DNA from: Cristatella mucedo
Lineage: Eukaryota; Bryozoa; Phylactolaemata; Cristatellidae
Length of the DNA stretch: 64,000 nt
NCBI GenBank assembly: GCA_009760855.2
Contig: WPIO01000164.1
Span: 428,001 to 492,000, forward strand
Direction of reading: 5' to 3'
A model generated the notes under the pieces. It made no database searches. It saw nothing but the letters and a program-made list of their open reading frames with translations, and was not told the origin of the DNA. Position 1 is the stretch's first letter. Every line of letters starts with the position of its first letter. Positions 46,503 to 58,748 of this stretch are shown here, piece by piece. Made by a program: the position numbers and the translations under genes.

Positions 46503-46817
46503 CTTTTATTTCAAATTCCATGGGTGCAGATAGCAACATATAGGACCTATAAAGACTATCTCCGGTTACTTTCACTTCACATTGAACCGTAGCTAAACCA
46601 CTGGCATCAGCATTCCAAGACAAGGAAATGGCGTTGCCTTCCAAAATTCTGCGGAGCGTTATGTTTCCGCTAAGGTACCAATTCGTAATGATAACGGTGA
46701 AGATTTGAAGAGCTGAACAGTCACATAAAGCATTGTAGAATTCATCATTTTCATTAGTAATATTCGAATAACTCAGTTGTGAATAATGCATCCTTGCTAT
46801 TCTAACCACCGGAACAG
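46503..46817 (-). CDS. Exon 3: Ig-like domain
   Basis: 315-bp phase 1-1 exon, 105 codons; acceptor TATTATGCAG, donor GTAAGA. Cysteines at NALCDCSA (B-strand-like), a tryptophan 14 residues on (IITNWYLSG), then AISLSWNADASG and an F-strand-like ATVQCEVKV. This spacing matches an Ig domain better than FN3. An LE-PMEFEI-type linker ends the exon, leading to the TSP1 exon at 41.9 kb. Confidence 0.65.
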
Positions 46818-46852
46818 CTGCATAATAAATGCAAAAGACGTTAGTCGTTATT

Positions 46853-47195
46853 TAATGTAATAATAGTAATATTAATGCATTTCATATAGAGTAATCGGAA
46901 AACTTACTCTTCCGAAACACTCTACATTTGCTGCAAAGGAAGCGTGATCGACTGAATAATGGTATCGCGCTCAATAAACAACAAAACTAACATATTTAGG
47001 GCTGACATCCACAGTGTAAGCAGGCAAGTATGATTAGCGCCAGCATGCGAAGTTTCAGCACGCGTATTCGAACGAAGAATGAATCACAGTGACCTGCTAA
47101 ATTCTGTGATTATTAGATGCTTTTGGGTTTTTTAATGTGATCAACTCGGGAGTCAGAAGTGAGTTGCTGATTTGGGAGCATACGAACTATAGACA
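46853..47195 (-). mobile_element. LINE-A 3' end, older copy
   Basis: Decayed tail, AAACACTCTACATTTGCTGC, 3' UTR to AACTCGGGAGTCAGAAGTGA. Confidence 0.6.
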
Positions 47196-47199
47196 TTGT

Positions 47200-48020
47200 A
47201 CTGTAATTTAATGTATCTCTATCTGAAATTCCACAACGCCATAAAGACTATGTGGGTGTTAAGCAGAAGAGTTTTCTATGGCCCACTCACAGCCTACGAG
47301 GCTTTCGGTACGCACTCGGCAGCCAATTAACTTCATCTGACAATGCAAAGAGAAATTGGGAACCATAGCAGAGTCAGGAGAGCAGTTGAGCTAGTGATAG
47401 CATGGATGTAACAGCTAAGAACCAATGAAAAAGGTTAGCCATAGCCGGCAGCAGGAGGGAATTATGGAAGCTAGTTCAGCAGGCTAGGACCTGCAGTGTT
47501 AAAGCTTTGGTCGCCAACGGTCTTTAAGCGGAGAAACTGAACAGCTAATTTATGTTCCTCGCAGGACCTGAGAGCACGAAAAGGCTGAAACCGGTGCAGC
47601 AGTTCAGCTAGGTATGGAGGAGCCAAGCCGTGGCGGGCCTGGAGGGTCAGCATAAGAACTTTGCTCTGTATCTGTTGATCAACCTGCCGCCATCCTAGCT
47701 CTTTAATCAAATGAGACACGCGTTCAAACCTCTTGGGCTTGCAAACTAGCCTGGCAGCCTTATTCAAATCCAGCTGCAGTAGCCCAGTTGCTTTTTTGGT
47801 AGCCCAGCTACAGAAAATTACAATAATCAAGCCGAGACAGAACTAAGAAGCTAATTATATTTTGTTTAAACCACCTTGGAAGACAGCTCCTAATCTTAGA
47901 TGCTGATAGGTTGTGATGGCTATCTGTAGAAGCAGCCGTCTGAAAGATATTTTGAAATTTAGGCAGCTGCCGAAAACTACACCTAAATTTCAAGCACGTG
48001 GTAATGTTCAAACGACAGCA
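47200..48020 (-). mobile_element. LINE-B 3' end
   Basis: Minus-strand C-terminal ORF2 (NKAARLVCKPKRFERVSH, ELGWRQVDQRIQ-like, TAGPSL) upstream of the usual 3' UTR; single frameshifts. Adjacent to LINE-A at 46853-47195. Confidence 0.72.
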
Positions 48021-48054
48021 CACAGTTACATCTCTTCTTTAATCCTTCCAAGCC

Positions 48055-48385
48055 CTTCAGCACGTCAAATTCTCTTAACTCTTTTACTGAATGTATTGAT
48101 GACATCCGCACATGAATGGCAGCAAACGCTTCTAAATTGAACGATAATAAGACCTCCTCACTAGTTTTGGGAAAACCAAGTGCGATTCAGAAATTCGACA
48201 AGCGAATTCTCAAAATTAACCAGCTCTGCCGGTATTTATTCTGCTGAATCTGCTCAAAATCCATGTTTAATGTTCTGACAGGTAGTCTGGAGCCAGAGAA
48301 TGAACGGACCTAAATGGGACAGACAAAACCTTGAAGTGGATTCCTCACTTGCCGGAGAACAATTGCCGCTCCCCGAGAAGTGATG
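48055..48385. mobile_element. Two short LINE-A fragments in opposite orientation
   Basis: 48055-48265 is plus-strand LINE-A just after the RT box (ALMTSAHEWQQ-like). 48266-48385 is minus-strand LINE-A (GGTAGTCTGGAGCCAGAGAA). Both are wedged between LINE-B copies. Confidence 0.55.
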
Positions 48386-48887
48386 TAAGGTCGCCTTCGA
48401 CACCATTGATCGTGATGTTCTGCTTGAACGATTAAGTAAAACTGTCGGCGTGGCAGATGAGGCACGGCGTGGTTTAAATGGTATTTGTACGATTGTGTTC
48501 AACCTGTGTCGTGTGGGGGTCAGGTCTCATGCACGACGCCGATCACCTGTGGAGTCTCTCGACGGCCTGTCCTTGGTCCTTTGCAGTTGTCAATTTATAC
48601 TCAACCCCTGGGAAAAGTGATAAAGGCCATTGTAATAGGATATCACTTTTATGCTGCCGATACGCAGCTGTTTGTGTCATTCCAACCCTCAGAATTTGCT
48701 GCAGCATCTAATAAAACTGAATGCTTGACTTGCCGACATTCAATCCTGGATGTCGGAAAACATCTTGAAACTAAATGACGATTAAACCGAACTGCTGCTC
48801 ATAGGACATGCTGAGCACATGACTGGATTAATAGGCTTTGCTATTGTAATACTCTCTCCCTCTCTCTCTCTCTCTCTCTTTATCTAT

Positions 48888-48935
<48 letters not shown>

Positions 48936-48958
48936 TTATCTATCTATCTATCACTCTA

Positions 48959-49021
<63 letters not shown>

Positions 49022-49840
49022 CTCTCTCCCTATTTCTTTCTCCCCATTGGCCTACTATTGAATTACATTCAGCGATACTCTTATCTGAGAAGCAAGTATG
49101 CATAAATTCAACTTTGTCTGTTTCTTAATAAACTCACCACGAATAAGTGGAGGATTCAGGATTGTTTATTCAAAGCTCACTGCTTCTGTCTACCAAAGAA
49201 TATTTTAATTCCCTTATATTGAGCTACCAAAATAAGCCACTAAGCCAATGCACTTGTCTATGATAATATGACAGTAAGGCTAGCATGCAAAACTCGGAGA
49301 TATAATCTCGCTTCTCCTTTGCTAAATGAGTAGTATGGCTGCCGGTTGATAAACGAATGTTCAAAAATGTTCTTATGCTGACCCCTATAGCTATGGCTTG
49401 GCTCCTCAATACCCAACTGAAGTGATGCATCAGTTTCTGTCTCTTCGTGCCCTTAGGTCCCTATGGAAAATAAACTAGGCGTTCCATTTCTCTACTGATA
49501 GGCACCTGGCGACATAAGCTTTCGCTTTGCAGTCCTCGAATGCGGGACTCACTTCTACGATTCATATTACAATATTTAACAGCCACGTTCCTCCTGCTGA
49601 CTTTGACACATTCTTTCCAGCCGTCCCGAGCTGCTGCTTTCACGTTACTCACTACCTCAGCTGCTCTCCTGACTCTGCTCTGCTTCCCACTTTCTCTTTG
49701 TTGTGTGAGATCAGGCCTGCTGGTTACCGAATGCTTACGGCAAGCTGCTTCGGCTATGTGTGAGTTAGGCAAAACTCTTGTGCGTAACACCTACATAATC
49801 TTTTCGGCTATGTGAATTTACAGGCGGAGATACCTTATAT
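48386..49840 (+). mobile_element. LINE-B copy split by simple sequence
   Basis: 48386-48852 encodes RT (a shifted DTIDRDVLLERL, QPVSCGGQVS) with the Y-A-D-D box mutated to Y-A-A-D. 49190-49840 resumes in the C-terminal block and 3' UTR to GGCGGAGATAC. Between them lie simple repeats and about 150 bp of unassigned sequence. Confidence 0.65.
48853..49030. repeat. (CT)n-(TCTA)n-(CT)n compound microsatellite
   Basis: About 178 bp: CT-rich, then TCTA tetramers (48886-48952), then (TC)n. Confidence 0.95.
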
Positions 49841-51096
49841 TGCGTTCAATAACATTCGCTCGAATAACCGCGTCTTAAGATATATATGAATCTCTTCAAA
49901 TGCTTCTCTGAAAAGACCCTCGATGGTGTCTTATAGAAGCAGCTAGGTTGCCAGATCGAAGCTAACATATTAAGAGGTGAAACCACATCAACCCCTGGAA
50001 CGAAGCCGAATCATCAAGTATTCTTAGAAGTAGGTCACCTTACTGGCACGGTATAAGCAGAAGCCGCTGCTGCAGTCTAGCTATTCTCGCGTAAAGACCA
50101 CCTGTCTGTCTTTGGACACCTCAATATCCCTTGCCTGGTTAGGTTGGTCTCACAGTGACAACTTGCATGTTAATATCCCTGTCTATCCAAAATCGACTTG
50201 TAAAATATACAGGATTTACTACTAGCGGTTACAATTATGGGCTAAAGATTCTTCTTGATATTGGAATAGCTGAGTAATTTATATTTTTGAGTAGTGTGTC
50301 CTTAATTGATGACACCGATACTCAAGTTATTGCTGCTTGGGCTTGATGGTTTACGATGGAGTTCAGCTTTTATAACCCGCTCAACCAGTGCTCACGTTAC
50401 AAGCAGCAACAAAACGCCTGCTTCATGAGGCTCGCGAACTATGAGCGACCACGCATGAATTATATTGTCTCGTTATTGTAATTTTTAAGTGCATTCCCAG
50501 AGGTTCTACTTCTGCAGGAACTTACTAAATAGGTATCTCCTACAGGTATGAGTCACCTTCGCCTTCGATTCCTGTAGGTGCCAAAATACTTCAACGGGGC
50601 TAATGCTACTTCTGATAACTGATTAGCTGGAAAGAAATTCAAACCAGCATTCCTGTTTTAGAGATTTGCGATGATATTACGGAAGAAGATTTCATCATGC
50701 TTCATGTGCAGCTAATGAAAATTTCTTAGAGATTAAGTTCTCTTCGGGTGCTTTAAAAAAATTCTATCATTATGATTGCGTAATTAAAAAACGTGTACCT
50801 CATCAGGGTATAGTTTTGTAAAAATTTCGTAGGCAAAGTGTGAGAATGTGAGTGTTATGCCTTCATCTCTATTATTTCTGCGTGCAGCTTCAGACAGTTT
50901 TCACAGAGGTTTTGGGCTTGCTCAGTTGGTTTCTTCAAGATCCTGCTTCGTTGCTTCTCATTTCATAATGTAACTAAATTAAATTCAGCCTTTATTACTA
51001 TTGTATTTGAGCCTGCTAAATACTCTACGAGCACCTAAAGTCCATCATACCGTGAGTGTGCTATAGGAAATACTGTTTAGTAACACTTTTTTAGTT
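49841..51096. other. Intron sequence with a solo tail
   Basis: 50722-50775 carries TTCTTAGAGATTAAGTTCTC and TTCGGGTGCTTTAAAA, a plus-strand LINE-A/SINE2-type tail. The rest is unrecognised. Confidence 0.45.
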
Positions 51097-52000
51097 ATGT
51101 AATGTAATGTAATGTAATGTATCTCCTTCAGTAACTCCACAAAGTCATAAAGACCATGTGGGTGTTACGCAGGAGAGTTTTGTATAGCGCACTCACACCC
51201 TAAGCGGCTTTCGGTACGCATTCGGTAGCCAACAGACTTCGTCTCACGCAACAAAGAGAAAGTGGGAAGCATAGCAGATTCAGGAGAGCAGTTGAGGTAG
51301 TGAGCAGCATGGAATTAGCAGCGGAGGACCCCCGCTGAAAATGATGAGCCATTGCCGGCAGTTGGAGAGTAGCTGTCATTGCGTAAGAATTGTGGAAGCG
51401 AGTTCCACAGTCTAGGACCTGCAGAGGCTAAAGCTTCTGTCGCCAACTGTCTTTAAGCGGAGGAATGGGACAGCGAATTTATTGTCCACACAGGACCTGA
51501 GGGCGCGAACAGGCTGAAACTGATGCAGCACTTCAGCTAGGTACGAAGGAGCCAAGCCGTGGCGGGCCTTGTGGGTCAGCGTAAGAACTTTGCTCTGTAT
51601 CCTTTGCTCAACCGGCAACCATCTTAGCTCTTTCAGCAGAGGTGACACGTGCTCAAACCACTGGGACTTGAAGACCAGCCTTGCAGCCATATTCATAGTC
51701 TGCTGTAATGGCATAATAGCTTTATTTGGTAGCCCACCCAAAAGTTATAATAATAATAATAATAATAATGCACTTGATAATGCACCCTCAGAGAACTCAA
51801 TTTCTTTCTAGGTGCTTTACATTGGCTGCAAAGGGAAAAATGCAATTGAATGGTGAGTAATATCATGCTTGATAAACAAACAAAATGAATAACATGGTGA
51901 GGGTGGCATGCACGGTATTTTGGGTGTTAGGCGTTCCCATTTCTGAGCAGCATTAGGTTTGCCCAAAGCCGTTGGTTTTTATCTTAATTTAATTCGAGAA
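51097..52000 (-). mobile_element. LINE-B copy with LINE-A inserted
   Basis: (ATGTA)n tail at 51097, 3' UTR, minus-strand ORF2 end (NMAARLVFKSQWFEHVSPLL, 109 open codons). LINE-A 51748-51915 with its own (AAT)n tail follows at the 'GLPNKAIM' point, and 51930-52000 again resembles LINE-B RT (TTGGTTTTTATCTTAATTTA). Confidence 0.65.
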
Positions 52001-53744
52001 AGTTCGCTTCAATCCAAGTGTGACTATCAAAAACCCATGCTAGAATAAAGTCAAGAGGGTTCGACGTGCCAAAAGGCAGATCGAGGGATCGAGGTGAAAA
52101 CTGGGGGATTCAGACAAAATTTGGAGGTGTGGATTGTGCTTGGCGCTCGCACAAGCAAGCAGAAGAGTATATGTTGTAAAAATAGAGCTTTAACGCTGCT
52201 GAAGCTAGTTATGGTGGGTGTATCACAACGAAATACATTTGTCTATGTTAAATTGAATTCCCTGTTAGTCGGTTCAAAGATTAATCACACGGAAATTGAT
52301 TGACGAGCGACGTTGGTCGTATGGGACGGCCAAGCTTTGTATACATTTCTTATGCGCGATTATGCTCTTATCCGATGCTTTCACTGATTGTATTACCTGC
52401 CGCTTCATGGTAAAACTCCTAAGCCAATAGCTCTTTACGTTCCATAACTAGAGTACCTATGTAATTCCTCATCTGCCTTCATGGACGAGTCATGAGTAAT
52501 TTTTCAAGCGAAGACTGTTTCGGACTAAGTTTGGTTTTTCGACTTATGTACGTTCAGACTTTACTTTGGACTAACTTCCTGTCACGGTTGGTATTGATGC
52601 ATACACTAAAAATGAAATCAATAAGCTAGTGGTAATCAGGTCAGTCATAAGAAACTAGAGGGATATTTAAATTTACTTGCATGCACTTTAGTTATTTAGA
52701 TCACTTACATTTTGACACACGATTTTTGACACCTCCCATGGGATGTTTTCTGTGACCACAGCCGAGTTAGCCTAACTGCCTGACAGCTAGCAGACCTTTT
52801 TCCAGTGCGGATCTATCAGACCTCGTTTCAATTTGTGCTCTTTAAATCGCGGCTTCTCCGCACTGCATGACTGTAATAACAACTCGTTTATCCCCACTGA
52901 CCGGGTGATTGCGGAATTTCCTAAATTGCATAAAATAATTTGTTTCTTTGTGGCTCATGGACGTCGCCAGCCCCATAGCCAACGTCATACTCTCGATCCT
53001 ATTCTGTCTCAACTGATATGCATTCCATGCCAATCGTTTTCATTATGTGTGCGTCTGACAGCACCTATCTTCTTTATCTGCGGATTGAGTCGAAACTGTT
53101 ACAAAAACTACATGAGGATTCGTAAACGTTAATATCTTCAATTGTAATGAAGACCATAAAAATTACTTATCTCGAAACAGTGGTCAATTTTTCATCAAAT
53201 ATGCTCTCACTTTTGAAATGCCCCAGCACGAAATTAGTCTTCATTCGGGTGATTCTCTCTGATGAAGCTTGGTACCATGTCCTAGCCCAGAAAGCCACGG
53301 CTTCCTGCAGATCTACAGGGTGTAATTAGCTAGGCAGGCTAGGCCACATTTGTACAAGTACGAAAACTTTCAAATTACGATGAACTCATGCGTTTTGGTT
53401 GCTTAGGAGGGCTAATATAGACTATGCTATATTGTAATATTTACTGTTAATCGCAGCTATGCCAATTTTAGCAGCTGGACATCCTAATGGTTTCGGTTAG
53501 GCAAAATACGAAGCTACTTATGTCGGCCATTGGTTAGCTACGTAGAGGCTGCCGGACGATCGCCTTACCAGGTGATGTGCTTGATGACATATTCGATATT
53601 TTTAAGGGAAGACAAATTGGGGCCCAAGTATTGGGCCCCAACTAATCTTTCGCTCTGGTAAAGAATGAAATGCGTTCGGACGTGAGTCAGATGACGATCT
53701 GAAAGCAATTGCTGAGTGGTGGTGTGAATGGTACTTTGGGTAGA
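52001..53744. other. Intron sequence, nothing recognised except a short palindrome
   Basis: A minus-strand open stretch at 52842-53033 matches no family I know. A perfect inverted repeat lies at 53617-53641. Confidence 0.4.
53617..53641. repeat. Perfect 11-bp inverted repeat
   Basis: TTGGGGCCCAA - GTA - TTGGGCCCCAA. Could form a GC-rich hairpin; no following T-run, function unknown. Confidence 0.8.
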
Positions 53745-54020
53745 TTGTAATGAGGCGCAATGAACTCCTAGTTAAGGCAGTTACTTTTCGAGGTCGCGAG
53801 TTTGAATCCTGTGTTGGGCGATCCCCTATTGCTGCTGCAAGCGGTGACGATAGCCCTTAAGTGGGTTCGAATCCTGTGGTGGGCGATCCAATAGTCGCCA
53901 CTGCAAGCGGTGGTGATAGCCGTAAAGGCTCTTCTGTCGCTTTACAAAAAGAGACTGTTAAATCAGCTAGAATCTGTTTAAGGTTCTTCTGCCGCTATAC
54001 AAAATGGGGTATTTAGTCAG
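53745..54020 (+). mobile_element. SINE1, internally duplicated copy
   Basis: Two successive SINE1 middle sections (GTTTGAATCCTGTGTTGGGC then GGTTCGAATCCTGTGGTGGG), followed by GTAAAGGCTCTTCTGTCGC, CAAAAAGAGACTGTTAAATC and a second partial end (GGTTCTTCTGCCGCTATACA). Looks like one SINE1 landed in another. Confidence 0.65.
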
Positions 54021-54272
54021 CGGGCATTTAATTTCATTCGAGTTTCACATGTTTCGTTGTTCTTCAAAGCGGAAGCCTGCGTGTTGTTTACCGGTCAACT
54101 TGTAAAATACTATCTGAAACGTATGGCCCAAAATCCATCTATTGGGTACACTTGAGCCAATAATTCTGTAAGCAAACTTTTGTTCTAGTTGTGGCAGCAA
54201 TTGAGGAATTTGGAATACTTTCGACCAACACTTTTCTGTAAGCCTTTGACATCATCTTCGTTCCATACTTAC

Positions 54273-54602
54273 CCAAGTTAAAAGTGGGTTGAGTCATTAT
54301 TGTTTCTGATTTAATCATCGTTAGCTCGGATGGTCCGAATTTTAATGCACAGAATATTGATATTTCTTTAAATGGTACTTCGATAGACAGTTGGCTAGTT
54401 TGAATTGTGCTGTGATTACTCTCGCAGCCTGGTGCTACGCTGTGAGAGGACACATTCGTAACGAAGTCGGCGTTGTCAACAAACCAGTGGACACTCCAGT
54501 TATTTGTCTTTTCACCGAGAGATCTAACGAGGCAGCAAAATGTACGAGTGTTCCCTTGATGCTCAGGCGTAGTCAGCTGAGTGAGCGTCACTGTATCTAC
54601 AT
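54273..54602 (-). CDS. Exon 2: Ig-like domain
   Basis: 330-bp phase 1-1 exon, 110 codons; acceptor GCGTTGCAG, donor GTAAGT. It has the Ig hallmarks in order: B-strand cysteines (RTFCCLVRS), the C-strand tryptophan (SVHWFVDN), an E-strand-like SQLSIEVPF and the F-strand cysteine (ISIFCALKF). The paired cysteine of CC and an added cysteine in APGCES suggest a second disulfide. Length fits one Ig domain. It continues exon 1 in phase, and the roughly 7.7 kb between them is mostly LINE debris. Confidence 0.7.
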
Positions 54603-55059
54603 CTGCAACGCAAACGCTTGTAAGTAATTTATGTTGTCAGTCTTTCATTGCTAGGCAATTTTCTAAGCATCGATTCCTGTCTGCTAGACCTTTGCAACCC
54701 ACATATAATCTTACTGAATGCATTTCAATTTCGATAAGTTCTTAGATAATTTATTTCGCTCCCATGTCTGAGAATCTATACAACGCTACAACTGTGTGTC
54801 TGTTTTAGTACAATTACTCACCGTGTTCGACGCTATATGGACAAAAAACTCTGATTAAAGGAAATCTGTTTCCAAAAAAAAATTCATAAACAAAAAATTA
54901 AGCAACATTAATTCCCATTTTATAAGAAAATATAATTGAGGCCATATTTGCCGTTGAAGAGAGAATTTAAATTAGATATTAGATAGTATTTTCAACTTGT
55001 CTATACTAGTCGCTTATTTGCTCATAGTTATTAAAACCTAACTCCGGACAAAATTGTTA
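54603..55059. other. Intron sequence, nothing recognised
   Basis: AT-rich, no repeat recognised. Confidence 0.4.
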
Positions 55060-55470
55060 CTTAACAATATTATTATTAATAACAATATTAATGATAATGA
55101 CGCACTTGATAAGGCGCCCTCAGAGAATTCCATCTCTTTCTAAGAACTTTACTTTGCTGCAAAGGAAAAATGATCAAATAGGGAGTGATATCGTGCTTGA
55201 TAACCAACATGAATAACTTAGTTAGGGTGACAGGCATAGGGTCAGCATATATGTGTGGTTAGTGGAAGCGTGCAACGGTGTCAGCACGCATAAGCACTTT
55301 AAGGATGAATCACAGGAACTCACTAAATGCTGTCATAAATAGCTGTGTTTTTATTTTTTTAATGTGGTCAAGTCAAAGGATGTCATGACGGAAGTCGCAG
55401 TGAGTTCCGGGCTTTGGGAAATAGCGAACAACATGCGTGGTTTCAAAATGATTTGTGGCTTGATTATTGA
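55060..55470 (-). mobile_element. LINE-A 3' end
   Basis: (ATT/AAT)n tail, GCACTTGATAAGGCGCCCTC, 3' UTR to TTTGGGAAATAGCGAAC. Confidence 0.7.
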
Positions 55471-56089
55471 TTTTATATTACTTATTTATTAGAGAAAGAT
55501 GCATTTTTAATGCCTTAATATCGTTTTAATCGTCTAAGTCGATTTATGGAGATGGCATTGTTTCAGCTGCAAACACGATTAAAATAGAATTCCTGCATTT
55601 AAGAGTAGCAACTTAGCAGTGATTAATTTATGATACAGCTTTAAGAATCGAAATTAAAACATGTTAATTTGGCTAAAATTTTAAATACGTTAACTTGGCT
55701 AAAATAGCTGTAATGAATTGACGTATTCGGCTGAGCAGTCCTTACCAAACGGCTTGTTGAAGTTGCAAGGTCAATAACCACTTGACGGCTTCTGGCGAAA
55801 TAGAATAATAGCAAAATTGACTCTAAATATTCAAGTATTTCTGCACACTAAATGTGGAACTTAACTTTACTTTAGGCAACTATCTATCTATATGCAATAA
55901 TCGAAGAATGTAATAGGTTTAACTATAGGAAGCGCAATTTAAGCTTGGACTAATACATGAAGGAACTTTATACATTTCGGTCTCGGGAAATTTTGCCGCG
56001 AAGAACAGATGTAATTAATTAGCTTAATGAAGGCAATAAAACCACAGGACAAATTGAGGACCAATCTAGTATAATTTGGAAATCAGAAA
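55471..56089. other. Intron sequence, nothing recognised
   Basis: 55655-55700 has an imperfect duplicate of GTTAATTTGGCTAAAAT; otherwise unremarkable. Confidence 0.4.
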
Positions 56090-56515
56090 ACATATGAATT
56101 GAATTTGATCTGCCAGCAAATCTCCTGTAATATCTGCGACGATTTTTCAGTATCATATCCCAAAGTGAGGAATCATAAGCCGAAATATCAACTCCACGGT
56201 CAAGTTTGCTTCCTTAAAACTAGTTTGATTTAAAAAACTTGGGGCCGCAAAGAAATTGACAGTGAATCAATGCTGCTCCGTGCGTTTTTAGCCTCTCGTC
56301 TTGACATCTGTGGATAGTTTTTGGCGGGACTAGGTGCCGGTGAGCTAAGGTGCTTACCTACTAGGTTACGTGCCTTACTTGTAGCAAACTCTGCAACTAG
56401 GCATATCTGTCGCGTGAGTAGCAGATGAAACCTTACTGCAATTTTCTCTTCTCTGATTTACATCTAGCCGAGTATCTATTTTAATGTTTTTCTCTCTCTT
56501 AAGTCCCTTCGTTAT
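56090..56515 (+). mobile_element. LINE-A central C-terminal fragment
   Basis: Plus-strand decayed frames with LPANLL..., NINSTVK-like and ASRLDIC pieces. Ends where the LINE-B tail begins. Confidence 0.5.
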
Positions 56516-58065
56516 GTAATATAATGTAGTGTATCTCCGTATGTAACTTCAAAAAGTCATACAGACAATGTGGGAGTTACGCAGGAGAGTTTTCTATAGC
56601 ACAATCACAGCCTAAGTGGCTTTCGGCACACATTCGATAGGCAAAAGATTTCGTCTCACGAAACATGGAGAAATTGGAAAGCATATCAGAGGCAGGAGAG
56701 CAGTTGAGGTAGAGATTGGCATGGAAGTAGCAACTCAGGACCACTGAAAACGATTAGCCATAGTCGGCAGCAGAAGAGTAGTTATCGTTGCACAAGAATT
56801 GTGGAAGCGAGATCCACAGTCTGGGGCCCGTAGAGCTGAGGCTTTTGCCGCCAACGGTCTTAAAGCAGATGAATGTAACAGCTAACTTATTGTCCACACA
56901 GGACCTGAGTGCGTGAACAGGCTGAAACTGGTGCCGCAGTTCAGCTAGGTACGAAGGAGCCAAGACGTGGCAGGCCTCTTGGTTCAGCGTCAGAACTTTG
57001 CTCTGCATCCGTTGCTCAACCGGCATCCGTACTAGCTCTTTCAGGAAAAGAGATACATCGTCAAACCTCTAGGTCTTGAAGACCAGCCTTGCCGCCATAT
57101 TCATAGTCAGCTGCAGCGGCCTAGTTGCTTTCTTTGGTAGCTCAGCCAAAGGAGAATTACAATAGTCAAACAGAGACAGAACTAAGGAGCTAGTTGAATT
57201 TCCTGAGAGCGTCTGTGGAAGGCAGCTCCTAATCTTGGATAGGAATTGGGCGTGATGGCTAGCTGTAGAAGCATTCTTCCTAATGAAGCTTTTAAAAATT
57301 GGCAGTTGTTGAAAGCGACACGTAAATTTCGAGCACGTGGTAATGGTCCCACAAGAGCCGCACCTGTTAGAAGAGCAAAGCCTTTTTATCCAGCTAAACG
57401 CTTGTAGTGTCCTATGAGCAGCTGTTGGTTTTTATCGTGATTTAGCTTCAAGAAGTTTTCCGACAATCAAGATCGAATGGCGGCAAGGCAAGCATACGTT
57501 TCTCAGTTCCTGCCGCAAATGTCGACGGCTTTAAGGACAAATACAGCTGAATATCGTCAGCATAAATGTTATATCCTACTCTATGGGCGTTATTCACTTT
57601 TCGTAGAGGTTGATTATAAATGGAGAACAACGAGGAACAGAGTACAGATCTTTCAGGGACTCCACGGGTGACTCACCTCATGTGTGAGACCTGCTCCCCC
57701 ATGACATGGATCGAACGCGATCAGATAAGTGCGATGTAAGCCATACCAGTGCTTTGTTTGCCAGACCGACTGTTTTTCTCAATCGTTAAAGTAGAACATC
57801 GTGAGCAATGGTGTCGAAGGCAGCTGACATATCTAGCAGAGCTAGGGCAGTGACATTCCAGTCATCGTTATCACGTATAATGTCATTATTAACACGGATT
57901 AGAGCAGTTTCAGTAGAGTGCTGCCTCTTGAATCCTGATTTAAATGTTTCTGGCATTTCATTATTTTCAATATTTTCCACCAGCTGCTTAGCAACAATTT
58001 TCTTCAAGAATCTTTGACAAGAAAGGAAGAAGGGAAACTGGTTGAAATGCTCCATTCTACCTATC
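56516..58065 (-). mobile_element. LINE-B, longest continuous copy
   Basis: Minus strand from LLSCQRFLKKIVAKQL-like RT start, KRQHSTETALIRVNNDI and LALLDMSAAFDTIAHDVLL, through the active-site box YNIYADDIQLYL to the C-terminal block and 3' UTR with a short tail (TAATATAATGTAGTGTATCT). Several frameshifts; dead. Confidence 0.75.
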
Positions 58066-58748
58066 GGAACTGCTTACCACTACGGTATTGCCTGCTCATC
58101 CGCATCGAGGCATTTGGCTGTATCTCAAAAGTAGCCCCAAATCCACTGCAGCCTGTAGTCTGCATCTTTAGTTCATTTACTCTCAGTAACTGGAATTCTC
58201 AGTGATTGCCCAAATGATTTGACGGCATAAGCCACCGGCTTTATTTAAGAATTTATAAACCATTCAGGATTTCAATCCCTGAGCCTATAATAAAGTCAGT
58301 TTGAACGAGTTAATATTTCCTCATGAAACTATACTGTCAATATGGAGCCGAAGGTTTTTAACTCGTGAGGAGACTGCTTCTGTGCAAAATGCTGATCGAA
58401 TTACAGCTGCCCATACGCTAGATGAGTGATTTTTTTTCACTATGCAAACAAGCAACTGATTGCATTGGTTGAATGATGACAGTTATTTTCTGCAGCCATC
58501 TCTAGGTTCCGGATGTGTAACTGAGCACTAACAATGTTAATATGTGCATGAGTAATGCATTCAATCACACGGCCAAGCTTCATGGCGCCGTAACAATAGC
58601 ACTATATTGCTCTGATCTTAAGTGAGCCTAACAGAATGTGTTTCTTTGTCGTGCATCGTGAATTTCATGGTGAATTTATATATTAACCAACACACATTCA
58701 ATTTACTGAATTACGTGCATAAGACGTTTAATTTGTAGTGGCTGGTAT
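58066..58748. other. Intron sequence, nothing recognised
   Basis: No feature recognised. Confidence 0.4.

Noticed and set aside
48819-49061. Leu/Tyr/Ser-rich hydrophobic ORF
   Set aside because: Created by the compound CT/TCTA microsatellite.
52833-53132. Plus-strand 99-codon ORF
   Set aside because: No recognised domain or splice context; likely chance in intron sequence.
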